From Anniella stebbinsi (taxonomy: Eukaryota > Chordata > Lepidosauria > Squamata > Anniellidae), in NCBI GenBank assembly GCA_029215795.1, contig JARDYH010000005.1, forward strand, positions 36,462,001 through 36,526,000: 64,000 nt of DNA. Reading direction: 5' to 3'. How positions within the stretch are numbered: position 1 is the first letter of the stretch; each line of letters begins with the position of its first letter. The position numbers were made by a program, and so were the translations under genes. Positions 40,976 to 52,146 of this stretch are shown one piece after another. The notes beneath the pieces were generated by a model. That model ran no database searches and was not told where the DNA came from. It was given only the letters and a program-made list of their open reading frames with translations.

Positions 40976-43363
40976 AGTCTAATCGTTCTTCCTTTAATGC
41001 TATTGTTATAACCTCCTTCTTTCATTCCTCAAGCCTCTGCAGCCGTCCGTGGTGATGCGAGTTATAGATCTACTGTCTTAACCCTTTATCTCCTATATAG
41101 AGCAACCAATTGGTCGAAAGTGACCACTCTGCATTTTCATTGTCAATAACTTAGTATTTACAGGTCTTGTTGATAGCCCTTCAACCTGTGCAGCAGTTGT
41201 AGGACGTCAGTAGTGCACAATCTGCGCAACAAGGCTCAGAGTGGCTTGCTGTTCTACAATTCTGTGGGGGGGGGGGGGGGGAGACCTTCCCCAGCGCTAA
41301 AGCTACGAGAATTGGGAAGGCTCCCTAAGTCAAAACCGTTCTTTCCCTGACAATTTGTTTCTGTCGTCAGTTCAGTGTTCCCTGACAAGCTGAGTAGTGA
41401 ATTAATTTCAAGATGATTGTTAAACTACTGTCTAGAAGCTTTCCGTGGTGTTCCAGTGCAGTGTATCTGCTCCTGCCCTCTGGAGACTAAGGTTAACTCT
41501 AAATGTCTAACCCTGTGTGAGTTTTGTTCGCATTAAGCCGTTTTAACTGAAAGCTGTCTGGTCTGTCTTCAGCTTCAAGTGTGTGTATGCAGAAATGAAA
41601 ACGATATGCTTTGAATTCCGTGTGATTTACAAAAAGTCACACAGTTGTTAGAGTCATAAGCTGCTGAGCCAAGATGTTTCTCAAGCTAAAGTTTCCCTCA
41701 AATTCGAAAAAGGACTTACAGCAGCTTCTCTTCAAGATCAAGAACTTTTTAAATTTCTTCAAAAGAATCAACAAATTTCCCTGACATTGGATTTACAAAA
41801 CTTTGCCTGCTTTTCTGTAAAAGATTTATGACCTGCCCGAAAGATTCACCCCCCTCCTCCACCGCCAAGAGAAGCCACTTCACAGAGAAAGGGGGGGGAG
41901 TGAAGATAAAGAAAAGACCTGCAGTCTGCTTTCGTTTTCAGCCAATTTGGAACTTTTTTCCCCCTCATCCTTGCTAAAGACACTGTTCATTTGATTTAAG
42001 AGACTTTGAACACTGTTCATTTGATTTGAGACTTTGAATCTGTTCTGGTCGTTTCAAGGCCTAAGAAATTTTGTTCTAAAACTTTGCTACACTTGAATTT
42101 TGCTGTTACTGCCTTGCCATTTCTACAATGATTGTGTTCTGTATTATGTACCACATGTTTTTCTCTGATTCTGCCTTTTTGTGTTTCTTGCTATGTTAAG
42201 TCAAATGCTGTTCTTTTTAGAAAAGTTTTTCTCCTTCCTTGGAGGTTTTTTGTCTTTTCCCCTGGCTGTCTCCATTGCGCACCGGAGAGAGCTAGGCGTT
42301 AGGGAGGGAAAGATGTCGAGTAGTTTAGCATTTTGTTTTGAGAAGAAATCGTCTTTGTTCTCTGCTTATCTCTAATTGTAGGCCGAAGCCTTGAGTTCTG
42401 TAAAATGAAAGTTGCTTAGAAAAAGGTGGGGGCTCTCTTGCAAACTGTCCCTCACATTTGTGTCGTCATCAAGAAGAGGTTGAACTGTGCCGCCCTGTTA
42501 GCACAGAAGTTTAGAATTACAGGCCTGAAGCCCTGTCTGTCAAAGTAGCTTAGAATTAGCCATCCTCCATCCTCCAAAAAGAAATTCCTTTGCTAGGAAT
42601 TATCTTGTCTACTGTTGTTTGTTTGTGTTTGCTATGCTTGCCAAGAAACTTGTGTTTGAGACGCTATCTGATTTAGAAATGCTTGATGGCACTCTGCACA
42701 TATTCTGTTACTATTTGAACTTGAAACTTCTAAAGAGCTATGCCATGAAAAGTGCCCTGTGGCTTTTCATAGATTTGGACTGTTCTAGATTCGTGTTCCA
42801 TAGCCTGCTGTTTCCCTGCATAGAGCCAAAGTTACAAGCACAAAGAAGCAAAAGATGATTGTTGCTGTTCATTCACCTCATCGTCACATTCAAATTGCTT
42901 TTGTTTTACTCCTTCCTTTGAATATCTGAGGATCTGAATCTCACCCAAAGCTTAATGACTTTGTCCCAACTGCGCTGCCTTTAGTATAGCAACTCCTCAC
43001 TCGCCTACCGCCTTGCTTTTTGTGCCAAAAGACGACAAGCCTATTTTATATCTGTGAATGGTTAGTATTAACTGCTACTCTGCCACGCAATATTTACTTC
43101 CTTCTAGGCCAAGATGTGCTCGTTGTTCACTTGCCCATTCACTTAATGACTACTTCAGATAGTAACCAATTTGCTTTCTCCAATCATGTGGGTCCTCTAT
43201 CATTTAACGTACCAAAAGATCCACGCATTACTTTAACTTTAACTATTCAGTTACAAACACAGTCAGCCGCCGTTGCAGCTCCCCAAAAAAGGGGTGTTCT
43301 TACCTATGTAGATGCCATTACTAAAACCTGGTGATTTTTCTCCTTTACCAGGACCATTGAGTC
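40976..43363 (+). other. provirus interior, unidentified
   Basis: This 2.4-kb part would hold nucleocapsid, protease, reverse transcriptase and RNase H in a complete relative, but I find no reverse transcriptase box and no zinc knuckle. Only short frames are open (for example 42181-42375, 42619-42858 and 43020-43334). A G homopolymer lies at about 41265-41281. It may be replaced or heavily decayed sequence. Confidence 0.6.
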
Positions 43364-44344
43364 TTGGCAATGCTCAAGCAGACGCTGCTTTGCGACATCC
43401 AGCTGCAAATTCATTATTCTCAGACCCTTTCCAGAGCCATTCCTTTTTTCACCAATCTGCAAAAATCCTTAGCACGCCAATTTTCTCTCCCACTGATGCA
43501 GGCACAAATAATTGTTCGAAATTGCTCACATTGTTCCCTCCATCATTCCTCTCCGTCTATGGGGGTAAACCCCAGAGGGGAAAAAGCTAACTGTCTATGG
43601 CAAATGGACGTTACCCATTTCCCTCCCTTTAAACCTTATTCTCTGCTTCATGTTAGTATTGACACTCACTCTCATTACCTTCATGTAACAGCACAGAGAC
43701 ATGAAAATGCTCCTGCTGTGACAACACATTTGTTAGCAGCCATTTTCATTTTAGGCAAGCCTCAAAAACTAAAAACAGATAATGCACCTGCTTATGTTTC
43801 TAAAGCATTAGAAGATTTTTGCTCCCAATGGGACATTGTTCTCACCCATGGGATTCCCTATAACTCCCAAGTGCAAGCTATTGTTGAGAGAGCCAATCGC
43901 ACTCTTAAAGAACTCCTCAACAAGCGTGTTAAACAAGCTGCTATTCTTCCCCACTACCGAAATATTCAAACTCATTTAGCTGTAGTCCTGTTTATCTGGA
44001 ATCATTTAACCCTTGGAATTGATAACCTGTCTCCTGTGCAACGTCATTTTGGTTGTCTCCCTAACCTTCCAAGCCCACAGGTCTTATACCGTCAGCTTCC
44101 TGATCCACAGTGGAAAGGCCCCGTTCCTCTCATCACCTGGGGTCATGGTTACGCTGCAGTGTCCACCAGTGACGGTCCCGTTTGGATTCCTGCCAAGTGT
44201 GTCAAGCCTTATCACTCTAATGTCGTGGCATCAAGCCCTTCCCAATCCGATTCCGGATTTAAATTCTCAGCTTTACCAGACGGATCCGCAACAACTGTTG
44301 GTCCCGAAAGTCCCAATACAGAAGATAACGTGGGGAGCAGTTAA
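43364..44344 (+). pseudogene. integrase part of pol, open frame
   Basis: A 326-codon open frame with the end of an integrase zinc-binding domain (NCSHC), a catalytic core with Asp82 (WQMDVTH), Asp139 (LKTDNAPAY) and Glu175 (AIVERANRT), i.e. D,D-35-E spacing, and a C-terminal end with WIPAKCVKP. The first His pair of the zinc domain is not evident. The upstream polymerase is missing, so this is treated as a remnant although no stop breaks the core. Confidence 0.8.
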
Positions 44345-45814
44345 AAAGACAATTTATACAGCTCAAAGATGCCTCCAACAACAAGAGCTGCCTGAGACTC
44401 CTGAAAATTTAGTTGCTGCTGTATTTGCTGTAATTACTGCTAATTCTGCGATGATATTATGTCTAATCTCAGCATTATTTAATTTAAACACTGCTGCTCC
44501 AATACCTTCCGTTTCTTTACTACCTGACGCTAACCTTTGGGTTCGACATGCCCTGTATATGTTTTCCATTCATGGTCACAATGCTACTCTGTATTATGAA
44601 CATCCATTAACTGCTAGCCAAGCTTTTATCCCTACTGCCTTCTCCAGACATTGTTGTATCTCACCTGCAGAATATTCATCAATCCACGCTATTTGCTAAC
44701 CCCGAGACCCTAAATCAAACCAAATGGTGATTTTTTTGAGTGTCTAAAATCACTCCAGCTATGTGCTTCTGTTGTCATGCCACTGGCGCTTGGAATACAA
44801 AGTGGCATGATTGACATAGAGCTGTTAGAATCCTTGCTGCTGTATTCTGCTTGCATTGAAAAATTTTAGTTATAAGAGAATTATAACTCTTCCTATCCTT
44901 TCAGTGTTGCATACTTGAATCAATCCTCAATGCTTAATGACATTTATAAAACTTTCCCTATGTTTCAGCCAAATTATACAGCTATGGCCGGTAGTATCTG
45001 TAGATAGCAGATCCAAGACCCTAATTTATGTTTTTTCTTTAATAACACAGCTGCTAATTATCACCCAGGCGCATATCAATGTGCTGCTTTAGGTTACCTC
45101 ACTTTGCCTGTACAAGTTGTTCATTCAGTAGCTCCACGAATAGCTCGAGCTATTCAGAGTGGCCCTTTAGGACCTCATTGCTCTGATACAGTTATTGTTG
45201 ATACACAACTGTCTGATTTGTCTGATGGGTCTCGAGCTGTTCTATGAGCCATCATTGGTACTTTATCCCTAGGATCCTACCCTGGAATCATTGCACAAGA
45301 GAATAGACGCTCTATTCTTGGATTAACATGTCGTTTAGAAAAAACTGTTAACGCTACTGGCGATATTGTACGTGATCTGCAACGTGAAATTAATGAACTA
45401 CATCAAGATCAAATGCAAAATTGTTTTGCAATAGACTATCTGTTAGCAAAAACTGGTGGGTTCTGTAAATTAGGCCCTGCTGGTTGTGAAGTACATTTCC
45501 ATGACTTAAATCAAACTATTGAAGATCATTTGTCTAATTTAGCACACTTTATGCAAAACAATGTTCATACACAATTCTCTGTGTTTTCCTGGTTAACAGA
45601 CTGGCTTCCTAATATTGCATATCTCCCAACAGTTATTCTTTTATGCCATTTGTGGACTAGCTGTGCTAATTTCCTTGTGTTGTTTTGCTCAATGCATCCC
45701 ATCACTATTAATGATGGTAAGAAATTGCTTCACCTTTACTTCGTATTCTACACACAAGCCATTATTTCAAAAAACTCCTTATTAATCAAATTCACAAAAC
45801 TCCTTTTTAATTAA
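44345..45814 (+). pseudogene. env remnant with transmembrane subunit
   Basis: Env-like sequence begins in a frame overlapping the integrase end and closes at 44699; it includes a hydrophobic leader-like stretch near 44440-44490. Several stops follow (for example near 45008 and 45246). The subunit near 45250-45814 shows heptad-rich sequence (LQREINELHQDQMQN), a CKLGPAGC loop and a hydrophobic anchor (YLPTVILLCHLW). The surface part is short and broken, so no function is expected. Confidence 0.65.
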
Positions 45815-45816
45815 AT

Positions 45817-45834
45817 TAAGGAAATGAGATGAGA
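45817..45834 (+). other. polypurine tract
   Basis: An A/G-only run AAGGAAATGAGATGAGA directly before the 3' LTR serves plus-strand priming in retroviruses. Confidence 0.65.
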
Positions 45835-46181
45835 TGAAGGAAAGAACAACTGACAAAGCGTTGCTGGGAAAATCCTGACATTGCCTCATTTGGTTCTTTT
45901 CTCTGTTTCTAATCTCTTTCCGGCTACATACAAAATGTTCCTACTAGCCAGCTAAAAACTTCTCTATCCAAGAACATTGTTGCAGAAATGATGTTGCCTT
46001 CTCACTCTGTGCTCTATTGTATTATCCTATGATAAGCCGTTATGTGTGTGTGTTCTCCTGTGTGGAAACATGCTGTGTCCTCATAAACAGCATTGCTAAA
46101 GATCTATATAAACCAAGCTAACAGACAATAAAGGGGGCTTCCTGCCAAGAACATCTCGGTGTGTGTCTCCTCATTCCTTCA
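45835..46181 (+). repeat. 3' LTR
   Basis: 347 bp matching the 5' LTR from TGAAGGAAAG to CATTCCTTCA, with TATA-like and AATAAA (46127-46132) in the same places. It lacks a 14-bp piece found in the 5' copy. Confidence 0.88.
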
Positions 46182-46187
46182 AGCAAC

Positions 46188-47289
46188 CATTGATCAGTGT
46201 CAGATGACTGGATAAATAAGGGAAATGCTGGTGTATAATATGCAGAAGGCAGGCCAGATCTCAGTCTCTCTGAACAGTTTTATCCATAGGTGAAATCTAA
46301 AAAAATAAGATCCTTTTCTATGCACAATCTACAGATTTTGCACCATCTGCTCTGCAACTTTTCAGTGATGCACTAAAAAATTATTTAAATGCATTATGAA
46401 TCTTTTCTGGTCAATTTGAGTTCTCTCATGCTCTAATTAAGGGAAGGTGTCAAACATATAGCCCCAAACAAGTACTGTGTAAAAAAAGGTCAAAAATACA
46501 TAATTATGGTGTACGTTTTGGTGGAAGCTCATTACTAGCAGCCAGCATGATTAATAATTTTACTAAGTTCATAGGCTACCCAAAATAGCGACCTTGTTTA
46601 TTCACTCCAGATGGTAACAACACTTTTGATCCATGGTCTACATCATGTTGTATAATGTATTTATAATTCTACACATGCAGGCTAGTTCACACATGCATGT
46701 CTTTTACTTGATCTGCTGCATAAAGTGATGACTCACATATGCGAATCTTCTCAGATGAAAAACAGCACTTTATGGTAGTGAGAGGTTGACTACTCTAACA
46801 AAAACGAGCAGATCCCTTAGAGCGTACCCCTAACAGCTTACTCTACTGCTTTAACAGTTTAGTCTAACAGCTCAGAAGACCAAGGTGTCAGTAGCAATAC
46901 AGACTGTGTATTTTGGCAGTTTACCTCTATTCTTTTGTTCTCAAATCACATTTTCCTCCTTGTCACCCAACTATGGAACATAGCCAATAGAACTTTAACG
47001 TAAATTTTAAAATTACTACTTTTCAGTGGGAGTCAGTTTACAAATACTGCATGAAGCAACTGTTAGAAGGTTGTTGTTTTCTTTGGAAAACTTTAATCTG
47101 TTTCTTAGCAGTCACTGCAACTAAAAAGTAGGGAAGGAAGAGAGGAAGCAGGCAATAGCTTGGATACAGATAGGCAGAACGGAAATTTTCGGGGGGAAAA
47201 GGGAAAAAACGTTTTTTTTCTGGGCCTTCACATCTCTAGGGCGGATAGAATTTAGTTAAGAAGCAGTGCAGAGCACTGACAAACACTAT
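46188..47289. other. intergenic, nothing recognised
   Basis: AT-rich sequence between the provirus and ORMDL2 with no coding or RNA evidence and no named repeat. Confidence 0.6.
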
Positions 47290-47960
47290 TTTAATAATTT
47301 GAATCTTCCAACATTAACACGATTTCACATTTTTCCTTTTCCAATTTGAAAAACACAGAAGCTAAGTTCTATGTTGGTATGAACAATGTTATTCTCTGGT
47401 CCATTCTTAACAAATGAGAATTTAAGGAGTATAGTGGACATATATTTGCACAGCTTAGGAGCAAAACCCTGAGAGTTAGGGTCGTGATAGTTCACTTTCC
47501 TAAGAGGTCTTTCAGAGGTTCTCTCACCCTGAACAAACACAAAAGCAACACAAGCTTGTCTGAAGTTGGAATATCTAAAAACAAAAAAACTTTACAAAGA
47601 ATGGCTCCCTCTCAGAAACTGATCCCAGTCACAGATTACAAATATCTCAAGCAGAGGTCTTGCACAGAAGAGCTGGAGACTTCATGTCCATCTGAGTGCT
47701 CTATTATCTTTTCAGTCCACCAGGTGCCAGCCCAACTGCAGATTACCCACAGGGAGAATGGCTTAAATCTTCTTCTAAGAAATAAGAAATCTTCCAAGAA
47801 CTGCTCTCAATTCTGTGGGCAGCTAGAGCCATCTCTGCCCCCACTCAGTTAAGACATGGTTCTACAGAGCTTCGGATGATCATGGCACAAGGACCTTGGA
47901 GCTAGGAGCTGTTTTCCTTTGGTAGAAAAAAGTCTCAGCAGTGCCAAGATTCTGGCTGTT
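47290..47960 (-). other. ORMDL2: ORMDL2 3'UTR (approximate)
   Basis: Sequence after the stop. An ATTAAA-like signal (plus-strand TTTAAT at about 47291-47296) could end it about 0.65 kb downstream. No AATAAA is nearer. Inferred. Confidence 0.45.
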
Positions 47961-48096
47961 TCAGTATTTGTTGATGCCAAAGATGCGGACTCCATGGAAC
48001 TGGGGCAGCTTGGGCAAGAGGACGCTTAACAGGGAGGTGGTGTTGATGATGAAGTGCACAGGGTCGTATTTGGTATAAAAGCTGGTTAAGATGTAG
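47961..48096 (-). CDS. ORMDL2: ORMDL2 coding exon 3 and stop
   Basis: 136 bp after acceptor CCATCAG, encoding [17 protein letters not shown], then [17 protein letters not shown] and IFGINKY, stop TGA at 47963-47961. Confidence 0.97.
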
Positions 48097-49841
48097 CTGA
48101 TGGGAAAGAAACATACTGTGTTAATTGCATATACATATAGAAAGGATTTTCAGCCTTCTCATGTCAAGAAGACTTCTCAAAACATGTTTAGTCTTATTTT
48201 CATTGATGGAAGGATTGTGGGGATACATGAAGAGTTATCATACTTTAATAGCTAAAGTATTCAATTTACTCCTTACACAGGCAACTGGCATTAGAAGCGG
48301 GGGAAATAGCCTTCTGCTTATGTGCCTTATTGTACAACAGATGATGTATTCTACTGTTTCCAAGCCCAATCATGCCACACATAAGAACAATCCTACTGCA
48401 TCAGACCAAAAGGTCTATCTGATTCAGCATCCTGCTTCCCAATGACCAACTGGATGCCTCCACAAAGTACTAATATGAGAAATCACAAAGAAGCCTATAC
48501 ACACTGAGCAGGGAAGCCTATACACACTGAGAATCTGTAATCCAAAACTTTGTAACATAATACCCGACGTCACACTGTCTGCCACATGTCAGCGTAACTC
48601 TTTGCAAACAAAATCTCTACTTGGCATATCTGATTTTAGCAGACTTGGCACTGCATTTCTCTTTCAACAAGAGTGCAATTCAGCCTCCAGGCCATCATGG
48701 GAGGAGGTGATTAAGTGTAATTCCAATCGCAATAAAAGTAGTCTATTGTAGCAGAAAGCTTTGTATAATGTAATTCTGAAAACCAAATTTGAATTTTAAA
48801 ACAAAGAAATAGACACACATCACTTCCTCAGTCAAATCAAGCTGGACCAATAACTTGAGGAAGTACGGCAAGATTTGACTAGAAACAAAACAGGCAAGTT
48901 AAGAAATAGAAGAACATAATAAGACATAGCCAATGAACCCTGAATACCAGCTGTTGAAATCTACCAGCTGTTGACAAACTAGTCAAGTGAGCTTAACTAA
49001 AAGACAACAGTGCAGAAATGAGCAATTCCTGACACTTACAGCACAATTGGTGAGATGCTTAGGAACTTGCGGGAAGAGGTCCATTGTATACCATAGTCAA
49101 TCTGCTCCCAGTGTGTAAGGAGGCGATCCTTGCCCTGGTCAGGCGTTTCAAATGGGGTCCCTTTCACTGTGTGCAGGAACCAATACATTGCCTGAGGAGG
49201 GGGGAAAAGTGATCATTGTCTTTCTTCTCCCTTTTCTTAGGATTACAGTAGGAAAGAGGACATCAACAGTAATGGTTTCTTGTACTGTTCAGATTAAAAG
49301 GTTGATCTAAGGAATTATTTGAGGGTTCAATATGCAATGGCAACCATGGTTACTGGGTAGAAATCCCTGAACAGATTTCTCAGTCCAAGATCTAGGATAG
49401 TATTCAAGACCGCTCTACTTGGGAAAAAGAAGAAAAGAAAATATAACTTAGGATAAACACCATTCAAAGAATATTTTGGACATCACTTCCCAGAATTATT
49501 TATCACTGCTGAACTTAGCAGGGGCTTATGGGGGTTAAAATCCAAAACATCTAGAGATCTGCCTTCTGTCCACCCTTGCCTTAAATAAACCCCTCAGAAA
49601 TAAAGAATCAGGTTTAAGGAAATGTAGTCAGTGACCAGATCAGGCAGTAACAGAGATTTGACCTACCAGGTTATGGATGACATTGGTCAGGGTCCAGACA
49701 ACAGGGACACTAAAGAAGGGTATGCTGAGAAGGATGATGTGGAGGACAGCCACCGAGATGCTGTAGGCCAGCCAAATGCCTCGGCTGTTCATCACTCGTG
49801 TATTGGGATTCACCTCACTATGGGCTACTCCAACATTCATG
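47961..49841 (-). CDS. ORMDL2: ORMDL2, ORM1-like sphingolipid regulator, complete
   Basis: A 153-residue protein in three coding exons on the minus strand (49840-49667, 49191-49040, 48096-47961), 462 bp in all with stop, all splice phases fitting. ORMDL proteins are small ER-membrane proteins that bind and restrain serine palmitoyltransferase, the first enzyme of sphingolipid synthesis. Visible landmarks are [17 protein letters not shown] (with Asn13, the ceramide-sensing residue in ORMDL3), a hydrophobic helix after it, [16 protein letters not shown] and the end [16 protein letters not shown]. Family members are 153 aa, so length fits. ORMDL2 is preferred to ORMDL1/3 because of QFHGVR, the LLPK stretch and the head-to-head SARNP neighbour, as in human. 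Confidence 0.95.
48380..48480 (-). mobile_element. CR1 LINE 3'-end fragment in ORMDL2 intron
   Basis: ATAAGAACAATCCTACTGCA, ATCAGACCAAAAGGTCTATC and CAGCATCCTGCTTCCCAATG are the reverse of the CR1 3' end, as at 37450-38580. Confidence 0.75.
49040..49191 (-). CDS. ORMDL2: ORMDL2 coding exon 2
   Basis: 152 bp between acceptor CCTCAG and donor GTAAGT on the minus strand. It encodes [33 protein letters not shown] and [13 protein letters not shown], leaving in phase 2. Confidence 0.97.
49478..49585. repeat. short inverted-repeat (MITE-like) element, decayed
   Basis: GACATCACTTCCCAGAATT at the left and AAATCCAAAACATCTAGAG at the right are weak inverted arms of the 696-826 family, in ORMDL2 intron 2. 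Confidence 0.45.
49667..49841 (-). CDS. ORMDL2: ORMDL2 coding exon 1
   Basis: Start codon at 49840-49838, one untranslated base before it (49841) after acceptor TCTTCAG. It encodes the 58 N-terminal residues, ending TLTNVIHNL, before donor GTAGGT. It contains the first hydrophobic helix. Confidence 0.97.
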
Positions 49842-50807
49842 CTGAAGAGAAAAAACATGTTGGATGCACAAATATAGTATCTGGAAACTGACTAGTTGCA
49901 TGCCAGAAAACATGAAAGAAATTCAGCTCCCTCCACAGGCTTCATACCATTCCTTTGCCTTTTAGAATTCAATTTTTCAGACTTGGCCTTTCAATTCTTC
50001 CACAGCTACCACACAAGTCTCTACTCGGAACTCAAACCTTCCTGAAAACCTAAGCCATATTGAATTTCAGTCCCAGAAAATGGAACCAAATATGACAGAA
50101 TTGGTGCAAGAACTTGTGTTTAACTCCAAATAATCATGGCTTGCAACCCTCATGGACACACATCACACAATTCCCTGTCAAGAACGGGACAGCCGGGTTA
50201 TTGAAATGAAGCAACCTTAGCTGACAACAGCTCCCCTTACTTTTCCCATCCTTCCTTTCCACAATCAAAGCAAACATCTAGGACTCCTATTCAAAAAAAT
50301 TCTGACCAATTCAGACTTATGCACCAATAAAGTTTCATTTAGATATTTTGCTCACCATGCGAAACTGATCATTAGAGTAGGCGGGGTGTGGGCAGGTAGA
50401 AAATAATTGTTTACTGTCTTCAATTTGGCTAATGTTTCAAGGTGCAGGGTTGTTTTTTCTTATACCTCTTCAAGGGATGACTCTCACCTTAATCATCTGT
50501 TGTTGTGAGTCAGAGCAGCCATTGCCAAGGAGAACAAAGCAGACAGCAGAGCAACAGTTTCTTTGAATCACCAGCAAAGAAGAGCCAAGGACTGTGGTGA
50601 GAGTGAAATGACAGTAGCAATGGCGACCATATCCACACTGAGGCCACAGCCGAAAGTGGTGACTGAAAGGGAATTCTGCAACCACAGGCCAGGGAGGTTG
50701 GGAGGGGGACTTCATTATATAGGCTCCTTCTACCACAGAAGCATTTTGCTGCTCTTATTTGCTGCTTGCACTCATGGGCTGGTTTCAAAGAAGGAAACGT
50801 TGATTAG

Positions 50808-50937
50808 ATCAGGGGTGGGCAGAAGGTAGATCTCCAGATGTTTTGGACATCAACTCTCAGAAGCTCCTGCCAGCATGACCAATGGTCAGGAATGTCCCAA
50901 AACAACTGGAAATCTACTTTCTGTCCACCCCTGGACT
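50808..50937. repeat. short inverted-repeat (MITE-like) element
   Basis: AGGGGTGGGCAGAAGGTAGA, CCAGATGTTTTGGACATCAA and, at the other end, TACTTTCTGTCCACCCCTGG form inverted arms around AGCATGACCAATGGTCAG. Confidence 0.75.
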
Positions 50938-51135
50938 AGACAGCCTTCAATTCTTTTCCCACTCTATACCAGGAGAAAAAACAATCAAATGTTGACAGTG
51001 CATGCTCAAGAAGGAAGGAAAACAAGAGACCAACAGCAGTCTTGTAATGAAGTAAATGTATTCCAAAAATTGAAACAAGAGAGTGTTGGATTATTCCCCT
51101 TTTCTGGTTCTTCCATTTCAGGAAGCGCTTTCACT

Positions 51136-51445
51136 CAATCGTAGAACACTTGCGGCACCTATAGGAAGGGCCCCCAGGTTCAATTCCTGGTTTCTCCAGG
51201 TAGAGCTGGAAAACACCTCTGTCTGAAATGCTGGAGAGGTGCTAGTAGTCAGTGCAGAGCAGCCTCCCCAACCGGGTGCCCTCCAGATGTGTTCGACTGA
51301 AATTCCCATAATCCCCAAGTCTGCTTGCGCGGGGACAGTTATAGGAACTGCGGTCCAACACCTCTGGAGGACACCAGGTTGGAGGAGGCTGGTGTTGAGA
51401 GAATGCCGAGCTAGATGGATCAATAGCCTGTGCCGATATACGGCA
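51136..51445 (+). mobile_element. tRNA-derived SINE interrupted by a nested element
   Basis: A decayed head (CGTAGAACACTTG, GGTTCAATTCCTGG) and body (ACACCTCTGTCTGAAATGC, GTAGTCAGTGCAGA) lead to 51260; the rest (ATGCCGAGCTAGATGGATCA, ATACGGCAGCTTCC) resumes after about 51392. The gap is filled by an inverted-repeat element. Confidence 0.75.
51262..51392. repeat. inverted-repeat element nested in a SINE
   Basis: CCTCCCCAACCGGGTGCCCT and, inverted, ACACCAGGTTGGAGGAGGCT flank GTTCGACTGAAATTCCC and its hairpin. It splits the SINE above, so it inserted later. Confidence 0.75.
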
Positions 51446-51739
51446 GCTTCCCGTGATAGTATACTGAGCCCTTGATTGTTATACGCAACGTAAGAACTGG
51501 CGATATTGTCACGAGATGGGACGCACTTGGCCGTCCCAAATCTGCGCCGTTCGCACCCCCCGCATTGCACCGGGGTGCGAGGCAAAACCCCTTCAATCCT
51601 CTTTAGATCCCTTTTCCCTTCCCTTCCTCATCCGGGGTTAGACCTATTGAAATGAATGAGTCTTAAATCAAATACTACCCAACGGGTACCACAGACTCCC
51701 GCCTATCACCAATGCCGCCGCCCAACTCTCATGACCTAC

Positions 51740-51865
51740 CTGGCAGCTTCCGCAGCAGCGCCCCTTCCTGGAGCGTGATAAAGCGGAAAGGCGCCACAGC
51801 CGTCGCTCGTCTTCTTCCGTACACTCCTACACCGCAGACGGTTTCCAGGAAACGATCCCACTTCT
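51740..51865 (-). other. ORMDL2: ORMDL2 untranslated first exon (start approximate)
   Basis: On the minus strand GCTGCGGAAGCTGCCAG runs into donor GTAGGT at 51739-51734. The upstream edge is set only by the promoter region. Confidence 0.55.
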
Positions 51866-52110
51866 CCGTCTCCACACCCACCGAGCAACCAATAGGCAAA
51901 CAGCCTAGCCTCCTTCCTGCCTCTCTATTGGCTATTTTCGTTTGCCACTCTTAACGACTATCCCGTCTCTCGGTAAAAGGAGCCAATGAGGAGAGGGGAT
52001 GTTAGGAGGTGTAAAGTTCAAGTGGGAGCGTGGCTGGGATTGGATGGAATACGGAGAGGGTGTGTACAGTTTGCGGCTGGCAGGGGGTCGTTGAGGGACG
52101 CGAAGATAAG

Positions 52111-52146
52111 ATGGCGGCGGAAACTATAGAGCTGCATAAGTTGAAG
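52111..52146 (+). CDS. SARNP: SARNP coding exon 1
   Basis: ATG at 52111 in AAGATAAGATGGCGG context, 12 codons, then donor GTACTG. ATG is the first in the exon and matches the family start. Confidence 0.95.

Larger units (their letters stand above)
39439..46181 (+). mobile_element. endogenous betaretrovirus-like provirus, defective
   Basis: A 6743-bp provirus with TG...CA LTRs at both ends, a 6-bp target duplication AGCAAC (39433-39438 and 46182-46187) and a tRNA-Lys-type primer site. Order: 5' LTR, gag remnant, dUTPase remnant, an unidentified stretch, integrase, env remnant, polypurine tract, 3' LTR. The 6-bp duplication, Lys primer, gag start and dUTPase beside gag fit a class II (betaretrovirus-like) element. 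Nucleocapsid, protease, reverse transcriptase and RNase H are not recognisable. It lies in the same direction as KMT2D, downstream of it. Confidence 0.85.
49842..51739 (-). other. ORMDL2 intron 1
   Basis: About 1.9 kb between the untranslated first exon and the first coding exon. It holds an inverted-repeat element (50808-50937) and a SINE carrying another nested copy (51136-51445). Confidence 0.8.

Noticed and set aside
47484..48445. plus-strand frames over ORMDL2
   Set aside because: They overlap the minus-strand ORMDL2 exon and UTR and have no similarity or splice logic.
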